Positions 5,860 through 12,363 of a stretch of 22,503 bases of DNA are shown in pieces. Within the stretch, counting starts at the first letter, position 1, and each line of letters begins with the position of its first letter. The stretch covers positions 1 to 22,503 of IMG/VR virus record IMGVR_UViG_3300027730_002023; one strand, written 5' to 3'. A program made the translations under genes and the position numbers. Below the pieces are notes generated by a model. It saw nothing but the letters and a program-made list of their open reading frames with translations, searched no databases and was not told the DNA's origin. Source of the stretch: a virus.

Positions 5860-6288
5860 TCAATCTTTTTCAAAAATATTTTGTAAAATTGTTTTTAAAT
5901 ACACTCCTGTATCCATATTATTGACTTTGTCCAATCCAAAATACCCACATTCAGTATGTTCATGTCCATCTTGAGCAGTTTCAAGGTTAGGGTACATATA
6001 CTCGTGAGTATTCAACAAATAAACATACATCATACCTTTTATACTACCGTCTGTCTTTTTCTTTTTTGGTAGTATACCCACAAAATCTAAATCATAGTTA
6101 TCTATGTTAATATCGGTCTCTTCGTAAAACTCTCTATATGCAGCTTCTTTAGTTGATTCATCTTTTTCAATGTGTCCTGAAGGAATTGACCACATATTAG
6201 GGTAAGATGACTTGCCGTTTCTTTTGCACAACAAACATTCACCGTTAACTTTAACGACCACACCACTCAACCTTTTATAATTTTCCAT
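5860..6288 (-). CDS. Nudix hydrolase
   Basis: A 142-residue protein, the usual length for a single-domain Nudix enzyme. The Nudix box is at residues 38-60: G38-x5-E44-x7-R52-E53-F-Y-E56-E57-T-D-I. It holds the glutamates that bind Mg2+ and only one change from consensus (D59 where Gly is usual). Ahead of it, PNMWSIPSGH is the typical substrate-side strand. These enzymes split a nucleoside diphosphate linked to another group X. Phage members act on dNTPs, ADP-ribose, dinucleoside polyphosphates or RNA caps, and the substrate cannot be read from this sequence. It is divergent from the DUF192 gene with only 14 bases between the two start codons. Confidence 0.92.
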   Translation of the reverse strand: MENYKRLSGVVVKVNGECLLCKRNGKSSYPNMWSIPSGHIEKDESTKEAAYREFYEETDINIDNYDLDFVGILPKKKKTDGSIKGMMYVYLLNTHEYMYPNLETAQDGHEHTECGYFGLDKVNNMDTGVYLKTILQNIFEKD

Positions 6289-6299
6289 ATTTATAAATA
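6288..6299. promoter_or_regulatory. Palindromic TATTTATAAATA between divergent starts
   Basis: The 12-base sequence holds TATAAATA on both strands and fills almost the whole gap between the divergent Nudix and DUF192 genes. It may be a shared promoter core or simply an A/T-rich translation-initiation region. A T4-style start point would fall inside both genes, which argues against the first reading. Confidence 0.3.
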
Positions 6300-6302
6300 A
6301 TC

Positions 6303-6653
6303 ATGAAAGTTAAAATAGACGATAACACCTTTAATGTAAAGGTTATGGACGATTACCGTAAACGTGCTGAGGGTATGATGAACAAAACTTTTAACGAATA
6401 TTTTAACGGTATGTTGTTTCTGATGACCGACCATACTAATTGTTTTTGGATGAAAAATTGTATAATACCTTTAGATATTATCTACATTGACGACCAAATC
6501 ATATCAAAGGTTCACCACAATTGTCCACCATGTGTTGATGAAGACTGTGAGAGTTACTGTGGTAGAGGTTATATTATATTGGAAATTGAAGGTGGTACTT
6601 GTAAAAGTTTTAATATTAAAAAAGGAGATTCTGTTAAGTTTCTCGTTGATTAA
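6303..6653 (+). CDS. DUF192 family protein
   Basis: A 116-residue protein with the DUF192 hallmarks in order: RAEGMMNKT (21-29), GMLFLM (36-41), CFWMKNCIIPLDIIYID (47-63) and a C-terminal KGDSVKF beta-strand. DUF192 is a small beta-barrel found across bacteria, archaea and many phages, and its biochemical role is unknown. This copy lacks the N-terminal signal peptide of many bacterial members, so it should be cytoplasmic. Four extra cysteines in NCPPCVDEDCESYCG (73-87) are unusual and could bind a metal. The 3' end overlaps the convergent DHH gene by 4 bases (shared TTAA). Confidence 0.88.
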   Translation: MKVKIDDNTFNVKVMDDYRKRAEGMMNKTFNEYFNGMLFLMTDHTNCFWMKNCIIPLDIIYIDDQIISKVHHNCPPCVDEDCESYCGRGYIILEIEGGTCKSFNIKKGDSVKFLVD

Positions 6654-8062
6654 TTTTCCTTTTTACTTTCCTGAATTTTTTCCTTTAAGACTTTAAAGAA
6701 CTCTTGTCCAATCATCTTAACAAATTTGATGTATGGTGCGTCATCTCTTTCAGGGTCATATCTATATGGTCCTGATGGTGGTCTTTGTGCTCTACCCAAA
6801 TAATTAAGTCCCGAAATATTGGTAATACATTTGTGTCCACCTGAATTGGCTTGAATCAAATCCCAAGCATTTACACCAATCTTATCCAACAATTTCATTT
6901 CAGGTTCACTTAACTCTGAGAATGGTTTGTCAATGATTGTTTTTAAACTATCTAATATTTGTTCTCCATTATCCATCATCATAATCTTACCACCATAAAT
7001 GGCATCAAAATCTTTGAATGTGAATCCAACTGATTCTGTACCCATACCTGATTCTGCAATGTATTTGATTGTTGATAATGGAATTGTTCTATCTTGAAGT
7101 TGTGCTTTCCACTTATTCAAAACCTCGTCTTTAACTTCTCCAAGATTTACACCTTTGAGCTCTCTATCTTTTTTGAATGGATTACAAGATGCTTGTACCA
7201 AACCCAAAGGCCACATGATAATCAAAAAGTCCGCCTCAGGATTGTTTCTAAAAGGAGTATATCTGTCGTAAGAACCAGTACCTTTCAAAGTTCCCATACC
7301 ATATTGAAGAATGATTCCATCTTCAACTTTCACATTTCGGTGATTTGCCATTGAGTCCATATAGTCTTTGGAATTTCTTTGGAGTCTTTCAGGTGTCTCG
7401 CGAGTGTTCACACTCATCCAAGTCTTTATGTTATTAAGAATTGAATAAAGTGACGGCTCAGAGTCCATCACTAAACTCTCTAAGAAACCTTTTTTGTTTT
7501 TAAACGCCAAGAGTAATTTGTTAGTCACTAACCCTAACAACATTTTGTTTCTCGCCAAACCTTTTTCCTTGTCTAATCTAAATAAAAAGTTAACAACTTC
7601 TTTTGTTGTTAAGTCATATTTTGCAAAATCAGCAGAGTCAACAGTAGAAATCAACAGAATGTCTGAACTTGGGAACAATTCTTTTGGTGAAATTATTTGA
7701 GATATAGTCTCAACATTTGAACGGGCTTGTCTAAATGATTTTGAAGCATCTTTTTCAGCACCTACTTGAGTATCGTGGTGGTCTGTATGAATAACAAACA
7801 TCGGTTTACCGTGAGCAAAATCTACTAACACGGGCATTACATCACCACTAGCATCAGGTTTCTTTACTGCAAACTCTTTTTCACCATATTGGATAACCTC
7901 AGAATCTACAACATCAATACCATTATCCTCAAGGTATTTCTTCATAGCAATTGCTGTGGTAACACCATCTAAATCTTGGTGAAAATATATTTTAGCCTTT
8001 GGGTACCTTTTTGCCAAAGCATTAATATCACGTAAACCCGATTCTTTAATAATTTTTTTCAT
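6650..8062 (-). CDS. DHH family phosphoesterase
   Basis: A 470-residue protein with the DHH superfamily motifs: HQDLDG at 28-33 (motif I), a D81-F-A-H strand end, HTDHHD with D94-H95-H96 (motif III), and a C-terminal DHHA1-like substrate-binding part with SGGH at about 407-410. The superfamily includes RecJ exonuclease, NrnA-type nanoRNases/pAp phosphatases, cyclic-dinucleotide phosphodiesterases and pyrophosphatases. All use Mn2+/Mg2+ to hydrolyse phosphodiesters or phosphoanhydrides. The substrate is not clear; cyclic-dinucleotide or short-oligonucleotide degradation would be useful to a phage. I chose the ATG at 8062 because it forms a TGATG overlap with the preceding stop; an ATG 9 bases upstream (8071) is also possible. 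The N-terminus MKKIIKE resembles those of two neighbouring products. Confidence 0.9.
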   Translation of the reverse strand: MKKIIKESGLRDINALAKRYPKAKIYFHQDLDGVTTAIAMKKYLEDNGIDVVDSEVIQYGEKEFAVKKPDASGDVMPVLVDFAHGKPMFVIHTDHHDTQVGAEKDASKSFRQARSNVETISQIISPKELFPSSDILLISTVDSADFAKYDLTTKEVVNFLFRLDKEKGLARNKMLLGLVTNKLLLAFKNKKGFLESLVMDSEPSLYSILNNIKTWMSVNTRETPERLQRNSKDYMDSMANHRNVKVEDGIILQYGMGTLKGTGSYDRYTPFRNNPEADFLIIMWPLGLVQASCNPFKKDRELKGVNLGEVKDEVLNKWKAQLQDRTIPLSTIKYIAESGMGTESVGFTFKDFDAIYGGKIMMMDNGEQILDSLKTIIDKPFSELSEPEMKLLDKIGVNAWDLIQANSGGHKCITNISGLNYLGRAQRPPSGPYRYDPERDDAPYIKFVKMIGQEFFKVLKEKIQESKKEN

Positions 8063-8469
8063 CAATCCCAACCAAAATAATGTGCAATTTTATCAAATAA
8101 ATCACCGTAATCAGAAATACACTGTTTGAATATTACTTTATCCTTGTCAGGCATCGCATCCATAGTGTCTTCACCCCACACACCATCAGCAGGATAAACA
8201 TCAATCATTGACTGGTATTTGACAATTGCCTGAGCACTTTTTGATTTTGGGTAGTTACCGATTGAACCGTCAATTTTCAACGGTTGACCGGCATCATCCC
8301 TAACACCTTTTTTATTTAAAAAACATTGGATTCCACAATTGTAATTGTATCGTTCAATAGTGGTCATACCATTATTGAAATCTTCTTTCAAATATTGTCT
8401 TGAGGTTGCTTCAATGTGCATGCCAAGAATTCTACTCTTTTCTTCCTCTGTTATTACAAACTTTTTCAT
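8062..8469 (-). CDS. Peptidoglycan-binding domain protein
   Basis: A 135-residue protein. Residues 46-107 have the pattern of a PG_binding_1-like three-helix domain: IQCFLNKKG, then KIDGSIGNYPKSKSAQAIVKYQ, then ADGVWGEDTMDAM. The paired DGxxG...T/S-x-x-A signatures (67-71 and 95-99) are diagnostic. Such domains anchor proteins to cell-wall peptidoglycan. No lytic catalytic domain is attached, so this may be a virion wall-binding part, or a subunit that works with a lysin encoded elsewhere. The N-terminal 25 residues (MKKFVITEEEKSRILGMH) are a separate charged helix. Its stop overlaps the DHH start (TGATG), and it follows the DUF5856 gene by one base. Confidence 0.8.
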   Translation of the reverse strand: MKKFVITEEEKSRILGMHIEATSRQYLKEDFNNGMTTIERYNYNCGIQCFLNKKGVRDDAGQPLKIDGSIGNYPKSKSAQAIVKYQSMIDVYPADGVWGEDTMDAMPDKDKVIFKQCISDYGDLFDKIAHYFGWD

Positions 8470-8470
8470 A

Positions 8471-8842
8471 TTAATATTTAAGAGTTAATAAATATTTTAA
8501 TTTGTTAACTAATCTTAACATCTCATCTCTAAGATTTAATAAATCAGTATCAAATTTTGAGTTCAGACCTTCAGTCATTGAAAACAAAAACTCACATATT
8601 CCATCAATAAAATTTTGCATAGATAATTTATTTATATCTTGAAACATTATTGAAAATTCTGCAGGAAACTCAGGTCTCCCATATTTTCCCATCATGGCTT
8701 CAACAAAGTCATCAATCAAAACACCTAAACCTTCGTAAATGTCTCCGTATGCTTTATGTTTAGCATCAAACGTAGTTTGCCAATGTAAAAATCTAAATTG
8801 ATTTTGAACTTGGACTAATTTTAAAATATATTCTTCTTTCAT
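8471..8842 (-). CDS. DUF5856 (ferritin-like/Dps-like) phage protein
   Basis: A 123-residue all-helical protein. The segment VQNQFRFLHWQTTFDAKHKA followed by YEGLGVLIDDFVEAMMGKYGR matches the DUF5856 pattern found in T4-like and other large phages. It resembles the first two helices of ferritin/Dps-type four-helix bundles, with H and E/D residues (H20, D36, E40 region) in metal-site-like spacing. Whether it binds iron is not known. Start and stop are coupled to neighbours: its ATG overlaps the upstream stop as TAATG. Confidence 0.8.
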   Translation of the reverse strand: MKEEYILKLVQVQNQFRFLHWQTTFDAKHKAYGDIYEGLGVLIDDFVEAMMGKYGRPEFPAEFSIMFQDINKLSMQNFIDGICEFLFSMTEGLNSKFDTDLLNLRDEMLRLVNKLKYLLTLKY

Positions 8843-9834
8843 TATACTGGACTCATTAATCTTGTTAATGCTGACGTAATCGGCGACATGGATATTTTTT
8901 CACCCGTAGCAGCTAAACTCTGTGGTGATACTTGAGTTGTTGTAGTTCCACCCAACTCAGTTTTTAATGCTTCTTGACCTTCAGGAGTTGATTCATACTG
9001 TTTCATCGCAGCTAACATCTGTTCCTTACTCATCATACCTGAAAGTTCTTCAGGTCCAACAAAATTACCAAGACCTAAAAAATCCAAAAATCCGAGATAG
9101 AATTTTGTTTGACCCATTAGTACTCTTGTTCTTAGAGAACTTTTCCCAAACAGGTCAGAGAATCTACCAAACCCAAGACCACCACCATAAAGGAATCTTT
9201 GAAGGATGTTTGGTTTACCTAATATTGCCGGGTCCATAAACTTTTCTCTTTTCAAAGCAGATTCTAAACCTTGAACCAATTTCATTTGTTCTTGAGGTGT
9301 TTTGTTTACCATTAAACGTCTAACACCCATGGACCTTTTTGACGCACTACTAAATAAGTTTGACCAACTCTGAAGAGCTTTTTTAAATCCTGATAATAAT
9401 CCTCCCATATTCGGAATTTTATCAATTACTGTGTCAACTCTTGAAGTCCAATTCTGAGCGGTTTTAAATAATTTGTTTGCAGGTCCTTCAACTTTTTCTA
9501 ACATCTTAAGATTCTTAAGAGCCAATTCAGTATTACCAGCATTAATGGCTTTTTCAGCATTTCTAAGGTACTTAGTCCCTTGACTTCCGGCTTTCATAGT
9601 TCCCATAGCAGTTTTACCAACCGCATCACCAATATATGGTACTGCAGATATTAAAGACAAAAACGCAAATAGGGTATCACCCTGTCTATAATAAGAAATG
9701 GCATTTACAAAGTCAGTAATTCCTGTCGGGTCAACAATACCCAAAATATCCAAAACATTATTGTACCACTTCTCTTCAGTTAGTCTCTGTTTTAGATTGT
9801 TAAGTTGTATTTCCGTTAATACTATTTCACCCAT
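8842..9834 (-). CDS. Large hydrophobic protein with pre-toxin-like segment; possible virion protein
   Basis: The frame can be opened to 9948, but those 38 extra residues are the antisense of the gene at 9866-10018. The ATG at 9834 (MGEIVLTEIQ) gives 330 residues. Residues 28-75 (ILGIVDPTGITDFVNAISYY, then LFAFLSLISAVPYIGDAVGK) follow the D-P-T-G-I-x-D-x-x-N ... P-x-I-G-D pattern of the pre-toxin/translocation segment in polymorphic toxins and some phage virion proteins. A long helical middle (KYLRNAEKAINAGNTELALK) and a Gly-rich membrane-like region (FLYGGGLGFGRFSDLFGK) follow. The C-terminus is Thr/Ser-rich. There is no recognisable toxin domain. It may insert into or cross membranes during infection, but this is inference. 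It is the first gene of a coupled four-gene set. Confidence 0.75.
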   Translation of the reverse strand: MGEIVLTEIQLNNLKQRLTEEKWYNNVLDILGIVDPTGITDFVNAISYYRQGDTLFAFLSLISAVPYIGDAVGKTAMGTMKAGSQGTKYLRNAEKAINAGNTELALKNLKMLEKVEGPANKLFKTAQNWTSRVDTVIDKIPNMGGLLSGFKKALQSWSNLFSSASKRSMGVRRLMVNKTPQEQMKLVQGLESALKREKFMDPAILGKPNILQRFLYGGGLGFGRFSDLFGKSSLRTRVLMGQTKFYLGFLDFLGLGNFVGPEELSGMMSKEQMLAAMKQYESTPEGQEALKTELGGTTTTQVSPQSLAATGEKISMSPITSALTRLMSPV

Positions 9835-9855
9835 TTTTTGAATATAAACACTAAT

Positions 9856-9863
9856 TATAAATA
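9856..9863 (+). promoter_or_regulatory. TATAAATA box before the 9866-10018 gene
   Basis: TATAAATA ends 2 bases before the ATG at 9866. Its closeness to the start speaks against a classical late promoter with a leader, and it may act as an unstructured initiation region. Confidence 0.25.
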
Positions 9864-9865
9864 CT

Positions 9866-10018
9866 ATGATACAACTTAATATAAAGGTTGGTGACACAAT
9901 TTTGATGGGTAGATTTAAAAATAAAAAGGTGATAGTAAAAACTATCACCCTTGACCAACATGGTTTACCATTGGTGAACGGAAAACCAATTTGTAATTTT
10001 AGATATACGAAAGATTAA
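9866..10018 (+). CDS. Small conserved phage protein, KVGD...GRFKNKK...NGKP type
   Basis: ATG 9866 to TAA 10018 encodes 50 residues: IKVGDTILMGRFKNKKVIVK, then a short loop with HGLPLVNGKPICNFR. This K-V-G-D, G-R/K-F-K-N, NGK arrangement is shared by a family of 45-60 residue proteins found in many marine and T4-like phages, probably a small SH3-like beta-barrel. The function is unknown. The strong protein-like pattern and a terminator right after the stop support the gene. It opposes and replaces the spurious N-terminal extension of the minus-strand frame next to it. Confidence 0.8.
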   Translation: MIQLNIKVGDTILMGRFKNKKVIVKTITLDQHGLPLVNGKPICNFRYTKD

Positions 10019-10053
10019 AATGTCCAGTTTTTTTGTTAAAAAACAAGACATTT
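10018..10053. terminator. Bidirectional terminator hairpin
   Basis: AAATGTC (10018-10024) and GACATTT (10047-10053) form an outer stem, and GTTTTTT (10027-10033) and AAAAAAC (10038-10044) an inner stem with a 4-base loop. It lies between convergent genes and has T-rich sequence on both strands. Confidence 0.75.
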
Positions 10054-10060
10054 ATATTAT

Positions 10061-10927
10061 TTAGGATTTTTCAGGAAATTCTAAAACCTGTTGTCTTTTT
10101 TGTTGAACAAAGAATCCAACCCTTTCTTTTGCCACTTTAGCGTAGTTAGAACTGATTTCAATACCAATCCAACGACGGTCTAAAGTTTCTGCCGCAACCA
10201 TAGTTGTACCTGAACCAGCAAACGGGTCAAGGACAATATCATTCTTATATGTGAGAATCTTAATTGCCTTGGTTGGGATGTCCATTGAGAAGGTCGCCTT
10301 TGTCAATGAACGAGTATCGGCAAAATAATTCCACTGTCCAAATACCAAATCAATAAACTCACGTTTCTGTTGTTCGGTATACATCATCTTGGCTCTCATG
10401 TTACCGTCTTTACCTTCAACCTCACCCATCTCACCAACCCATTCAGGTTGTCCTTTAACAATCTTAATATGTTTCTTCTTGTATGCCAAGATAACACACT
10501 CCTTTGGATTATAGATGTAAGGTGCCGAGGGACTCATCCATGACCCCCACGCTGTGGTACGACTTCTGTGTGGTGATTCCTCTTCAAGGTCCACAACTCC
10601 GAAGAACTTGTAACCAATCTGTTTCATAATTTGCCATATCTCACTTAACATGAAGATTCTTCCGCCCTTGGCTTGTCGGTTAATCTCATACGGGATATTT
10701 AAAGCAATCCTACCGTCATCTTTCAACACACGGTATGCTTGTTCCATCCACGACTGTGTGAATTTTGAATATTCTTCCCAAACCATATCGTCATCGTGAA
10801 CATCATAATCAATCCCAACACCATATGGTGGTGATGTTACAATCAAATCTACAGACCCTTCTTCCATGGTCTTCATCACTTCAATACAATCTCCGTTTAC
10901 TATTTTTCCTAAATAATTTTCTGTCAT
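10061..10927 (-). CDS. DNA methyltransferase (N4-cytosine/N6-adenine, beta class)
   Basis: A 288-residue protein. Catalytic motif IV TSPPY is at 31-35 and the AdoMet-binding motif I DPFAGSGTT at 234-242, in that order, so this is a beta-class amino-methyltransferase. NGDCIEVMKTMEEGSVDLI (11-29) is the usual start of the family, and RRWIGIEIS (252-260) is motif II. TSPPY is most often seen in N4-cytosine enzymes, but N6-adenine members also use it. The target-recognition part is the 60-230 middle. No restriction enzyme is encoded nearby, so it probably protects phage DNA from host restriction or changes gene control. It is the last gene of the overlapped operon. Confidence 0.95.
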   Translation of the reverse strand: MTENYLGKIVNGDCIEVMKTMEEGSVDLIVTSPPYGVGIDYDVHDDDMVWEEYSKFTQSWMEQAYRVLKDDGRIALNIPYEINRQAKGGRIFMLSEIWQIMKQIGYKFFGVVDLEEESPHRSRTTAWGSWMSPSAPYIYNPKECVILAYKKKHIKIVKGQPEWVGEMGEVEGKDGNMRAKMMYTEQQKREFIDLVFGQWNYFADTRSLTKATFSMDIPTKAIKILTYKNDIVLDPFAGSGTTMVAAETLDRRWIGIEISSNYAKVAKERVGFFVQQKRQQVLEFPEKS

Positions 10928-10928
10928 T

Positions 10929-11129
10929 TTAATATATTGTTACCTTATGTCCCCTAACAATAATAGGATTTTCTGTTTCAAATTCCAACCAAGCTTGATT
11001 ATTATCAATAAAAGTTTTTGTTTTAACCGACACTTCAAATTCAACACAGTTGATGGAAAGTTTTTTATCCTCGGATTGTATTACCCAACCATCTAAAATT
11101 GAACCTCTTGCTGCTAATTTATATTTCAT
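10929..11129 (-). CDS. Small hypothetical protein, paralogue of the next gene
   Basis: A 66-residue protein beginning at ATG 11129, which overlaps the upstream stop (TAATG). The pattern GWVIQSEDKKLSINCVEFEV can be aligned with WKVFIDKQLLKVDSIEFLCQ in the neighbouring 71-residue protein. Both end in a short I-x-V/L ... V-x-I strand. This suggests a small beta fold duplicated in tandem. The function is unknown, and it is followed directly by the methyltransferase gene. Confidence 0.7.
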   Translation of the reverse strand: MKYKLAARGSILDGWVIQSEDKKLSINCVEFEVSVKTKTFIDNNQAWLEFETENPIIVRGHKVTIY

Positions 11130-11344
11130 TATTCAATAACCAAACAATAATCTTCAAGGGTAATTTTTTTAGCATCACAAGTAATATGACCTGTTTCTCT
11201 ACCATCATCCCTATACCCAATAGAAGAGTTTATCTGACACAGAAATTCTATTGAATCAACTTTTAAGAGTTGTTTATCAATAAACACTTTCCATGGTCTG
11301 TCTCCGTTTTTGTGGTTTGAATTATATCTTGCCTCAACCAGCAT
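11129..11344 (-). CDS. Small hypothetical protein, 71 residues
   Basis: Starts inside the end of the DUF3310 gene (11-base overlap) and ends overlapping the next start. It has the central W-x-V-F-x-D ... V-x-S-I-E-F pattern shared with the 66-residue neighbour, and the C-terminal KKITLEDYCLVIE resembles the end of the 72-residue protein at 11555-11773 (SIKIKDYYFTLK). Likely a member of a small duplicated family in this operon. No function is known. Confidence 0.7.
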   Translation of the reverse strand: MLVEARYNSNHKNGDRPWKVFIDKQLLKVDSIEFLCQINSSIGYRDDGRETGHITCDAKKITLEDYCLVIE

Positions 11345-11558
11345 TTTCTATGTTATCAATCTTTCTTTGAAGATACCAAAGAGCCTTTTTTAAGTCTTGT
11401 AATTCTTTATCACTACCTTTCTTACCAGCCCTTGAGATATACTTCACCGTATTCCCAAGATGGAAGTCAAGTTCCCACGCCTCAATTACTTTGATAACTT
11501 CATACACATTATCCTCACCGCCATAATGAGCTGGGTGATTTACCATTTCATTACTCAT
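11334..11558 (-). CDS. DUF3310 family protein
   Basis: A 74-residue protein with the whole DUF3310 pattern: VNHPAHYGG (6-14), YEVIKVIEAWELDFHLGNTVKYISRAGKKG (19-48) and DLKKALWYLQRKID (55-68). This domain is widespread in phages. It has been called nucleotide-kinase-like in annotations, but its reaction is not established. The conserved His/Glu/Asp positions suggest metal or nucleotide binding. It overlaps both neighbours in the operon. Confidence 0.92.
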   Translation of the reverse strand: MSNEMVNHPAHYGGEDNVYEVIKVIEAWELDFHLGNTVKYISRAGKKGSDKELQDLKKALWYLQRKIDNIENAG

Positions 11559-11773
11559 TTTAGTGTAAAATAATAATCTTTAATTTTAATTGATTTAGTA
11601 TAACCATGTCTAACCGAAAAAAGAGGTTCTTTTGTCCAACCTACTTTAAATCCAAGTATTGACATCCAACCATTCTTTTCACCATTCACATATGAATATA
11701 GGTATTTTTCCCCAAATTTCAAATGTGTCTCACGAGCAATCTTAGCTCTGATTTTGTACAGTTTGAACGACAT
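11555..11773 (-). CDS. Small hypothetical protein, 72 residues
   Basis: ATG at 11773 (MSFKLYKIRAKIARETHLKF); the stop overlaps the DUF3310 start by 4 bases. It is rich in aromatic and basic residues with a beta-like C-terminal half (SILGFKVGWTKEPLF). The last strand IKIKDYYFTLK is similar to the end of the 71-residue protein downstream. The 32-base overlap with the upstream gene is longer than usual, so the start could be slightly later. Confidence 0.65.
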   Translation of the reverse strand: MSFKLYKIRAKIARETHLKFGEKYLYSYVNGEKNGWMSILGFKVGWTKEPLFSVRHGYTKSIKIKDYYFTLK

Positions 11774-11942
11774 AATATTTTGACGACAATGGAGATTCTA
11801 TTATCAAACCTTCTTCAACAAGGTCATCCAATTCTTTTTGTGTTGTCTCTAAATCTTCCTTCAAAATGTATTTTGAAATGTAGGAGATGTGTAGAGGTTG
11901 ACGTAGTTTAGAGAGTAAACTATTTAGTTTTTTTCCTTCCAT
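11742..11942 (-). CDS. Small winged-helix-like protein
   Basis: A 66-residue protein. HISYISKYILKEDLETTQKE followed by LDDLVEEGLIIESP and SSKYYVV has the helix, turn, recognition helix and beta-wing order of small winged-helix DNA-binding domains. It could be a phage regulator or host-transcription modifier. The N-terminal MEGKKLNSLLSKLRQP is basic. It overlaps both neighbours (23 and 32 bases), which is typical of this operon. Fold assignment is by pattern only. Confidence 0.65.
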   Translation of the reverse strand: MEGKKLNSLLSKLRQPLHISYISKYILKEDLETTQKELDDLVEEGLIIESPLSSKYYVVQTVQNQS

Positions 11943-12153
11943 AAGATTTCTTCTCTACTTCTTTTGATTTCTTTTTCTTGGTGTCTTCTTCGTGAATTAC
12001 TTCCTTTTCACCGGTAGACCCCTTGAACTCTGATTTTGGAATGAAGGTCCAATAACCTGTGGACACTCTTTGGTCAGCATCTTTGTCAGATACACGAAGC
12101 ATATGACCGAGAGCATACCTTCCGAATTGTTTTGTTGTTTTAATACATTTCAT
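11920..12153 (-). CDS. Small hypothetical protein with lysine-rich tail
   Basis: A 77-residue protein. An N-terminal region (MKCIKTTKQFGRYALGHMLR, then GYWTFIPKSEFKGS) resembles a small beta-barrel. It is followed by a disordered acidic-then-basic tail (KKKKSKEVEKKSYGRKKTK). The tail could bind nucleic acid. Overlaps of 4 and 23 bases with neighbours indicate co-translation. Confidence 0.65.
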   Translation of the reverse strand: MKCIKTTKQFGRYALGHMLRVSDKDADQRVSTGYWTFIPKSEFKGSTGEKEVIHEEDTKKKKSKEVEKKSYGRKKTK

Positions 12154-12359
12154 AGAAATAAATTTTGGTTTTGTTTTTTAAGTGTGTAAAAGATTTGGGT
12201 TTCATCATGACCCTGTTGAAATAGATTAAAAACATCAGATGATAAGGTATCCATAAAAATAAAAGCATCAACCCTCGGAGAGAACAAAGTCTTCAAATCG
12301 GAATTTTCCAAATGAACTTTCACTTTCTTTTGGTCTACGAATCGTTTTGTGAATCCCAT
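12150..12359 (-). CDS. Small hypothetical protein, first gene of the operon
   Basis: A 69-residue protein, ATG at 12359 (MGFTKRFVDQKKVKVHLENS). It has a mixed alpha/beta pattern and an aromatic-rich C-terminus (FNLFQQGHDETQIFYTLKKQ). No family is recognised. Its ATG is only 4 bases after the -7 box of a full Bacteroidota-type promoter, so the transcript is leaderless or nearly so, or translation really starts at a later ATG such as the one in FIFMDTL (residue 36). Confidence 0.6.
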   Translation of the reverse strand: MGFTKRFVDQKKVKVHLENSDLKTLFSPRVDAFIFMDTLSSDVFNLFQQGHDETQIFYTLKKQNQNLFL

Positions 12360-12363
12360 GAAA

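Noticed and set aside
9835-9948. N-terminal membrane-like extension of the 8842-9834 gene
   Set aside because: No ATG, and it is the antisense of the convincing 50-residue plus-strand gene at 9866-10018. The ATG at 9834 begins a protein-like sequence.
10061-10927. A full restriction-modification system
   Set aside because: Neighbouring genes are too small and lack nuclease motifs. The HNH and GIY-YIG genes are distant and look like homing endonucleases.
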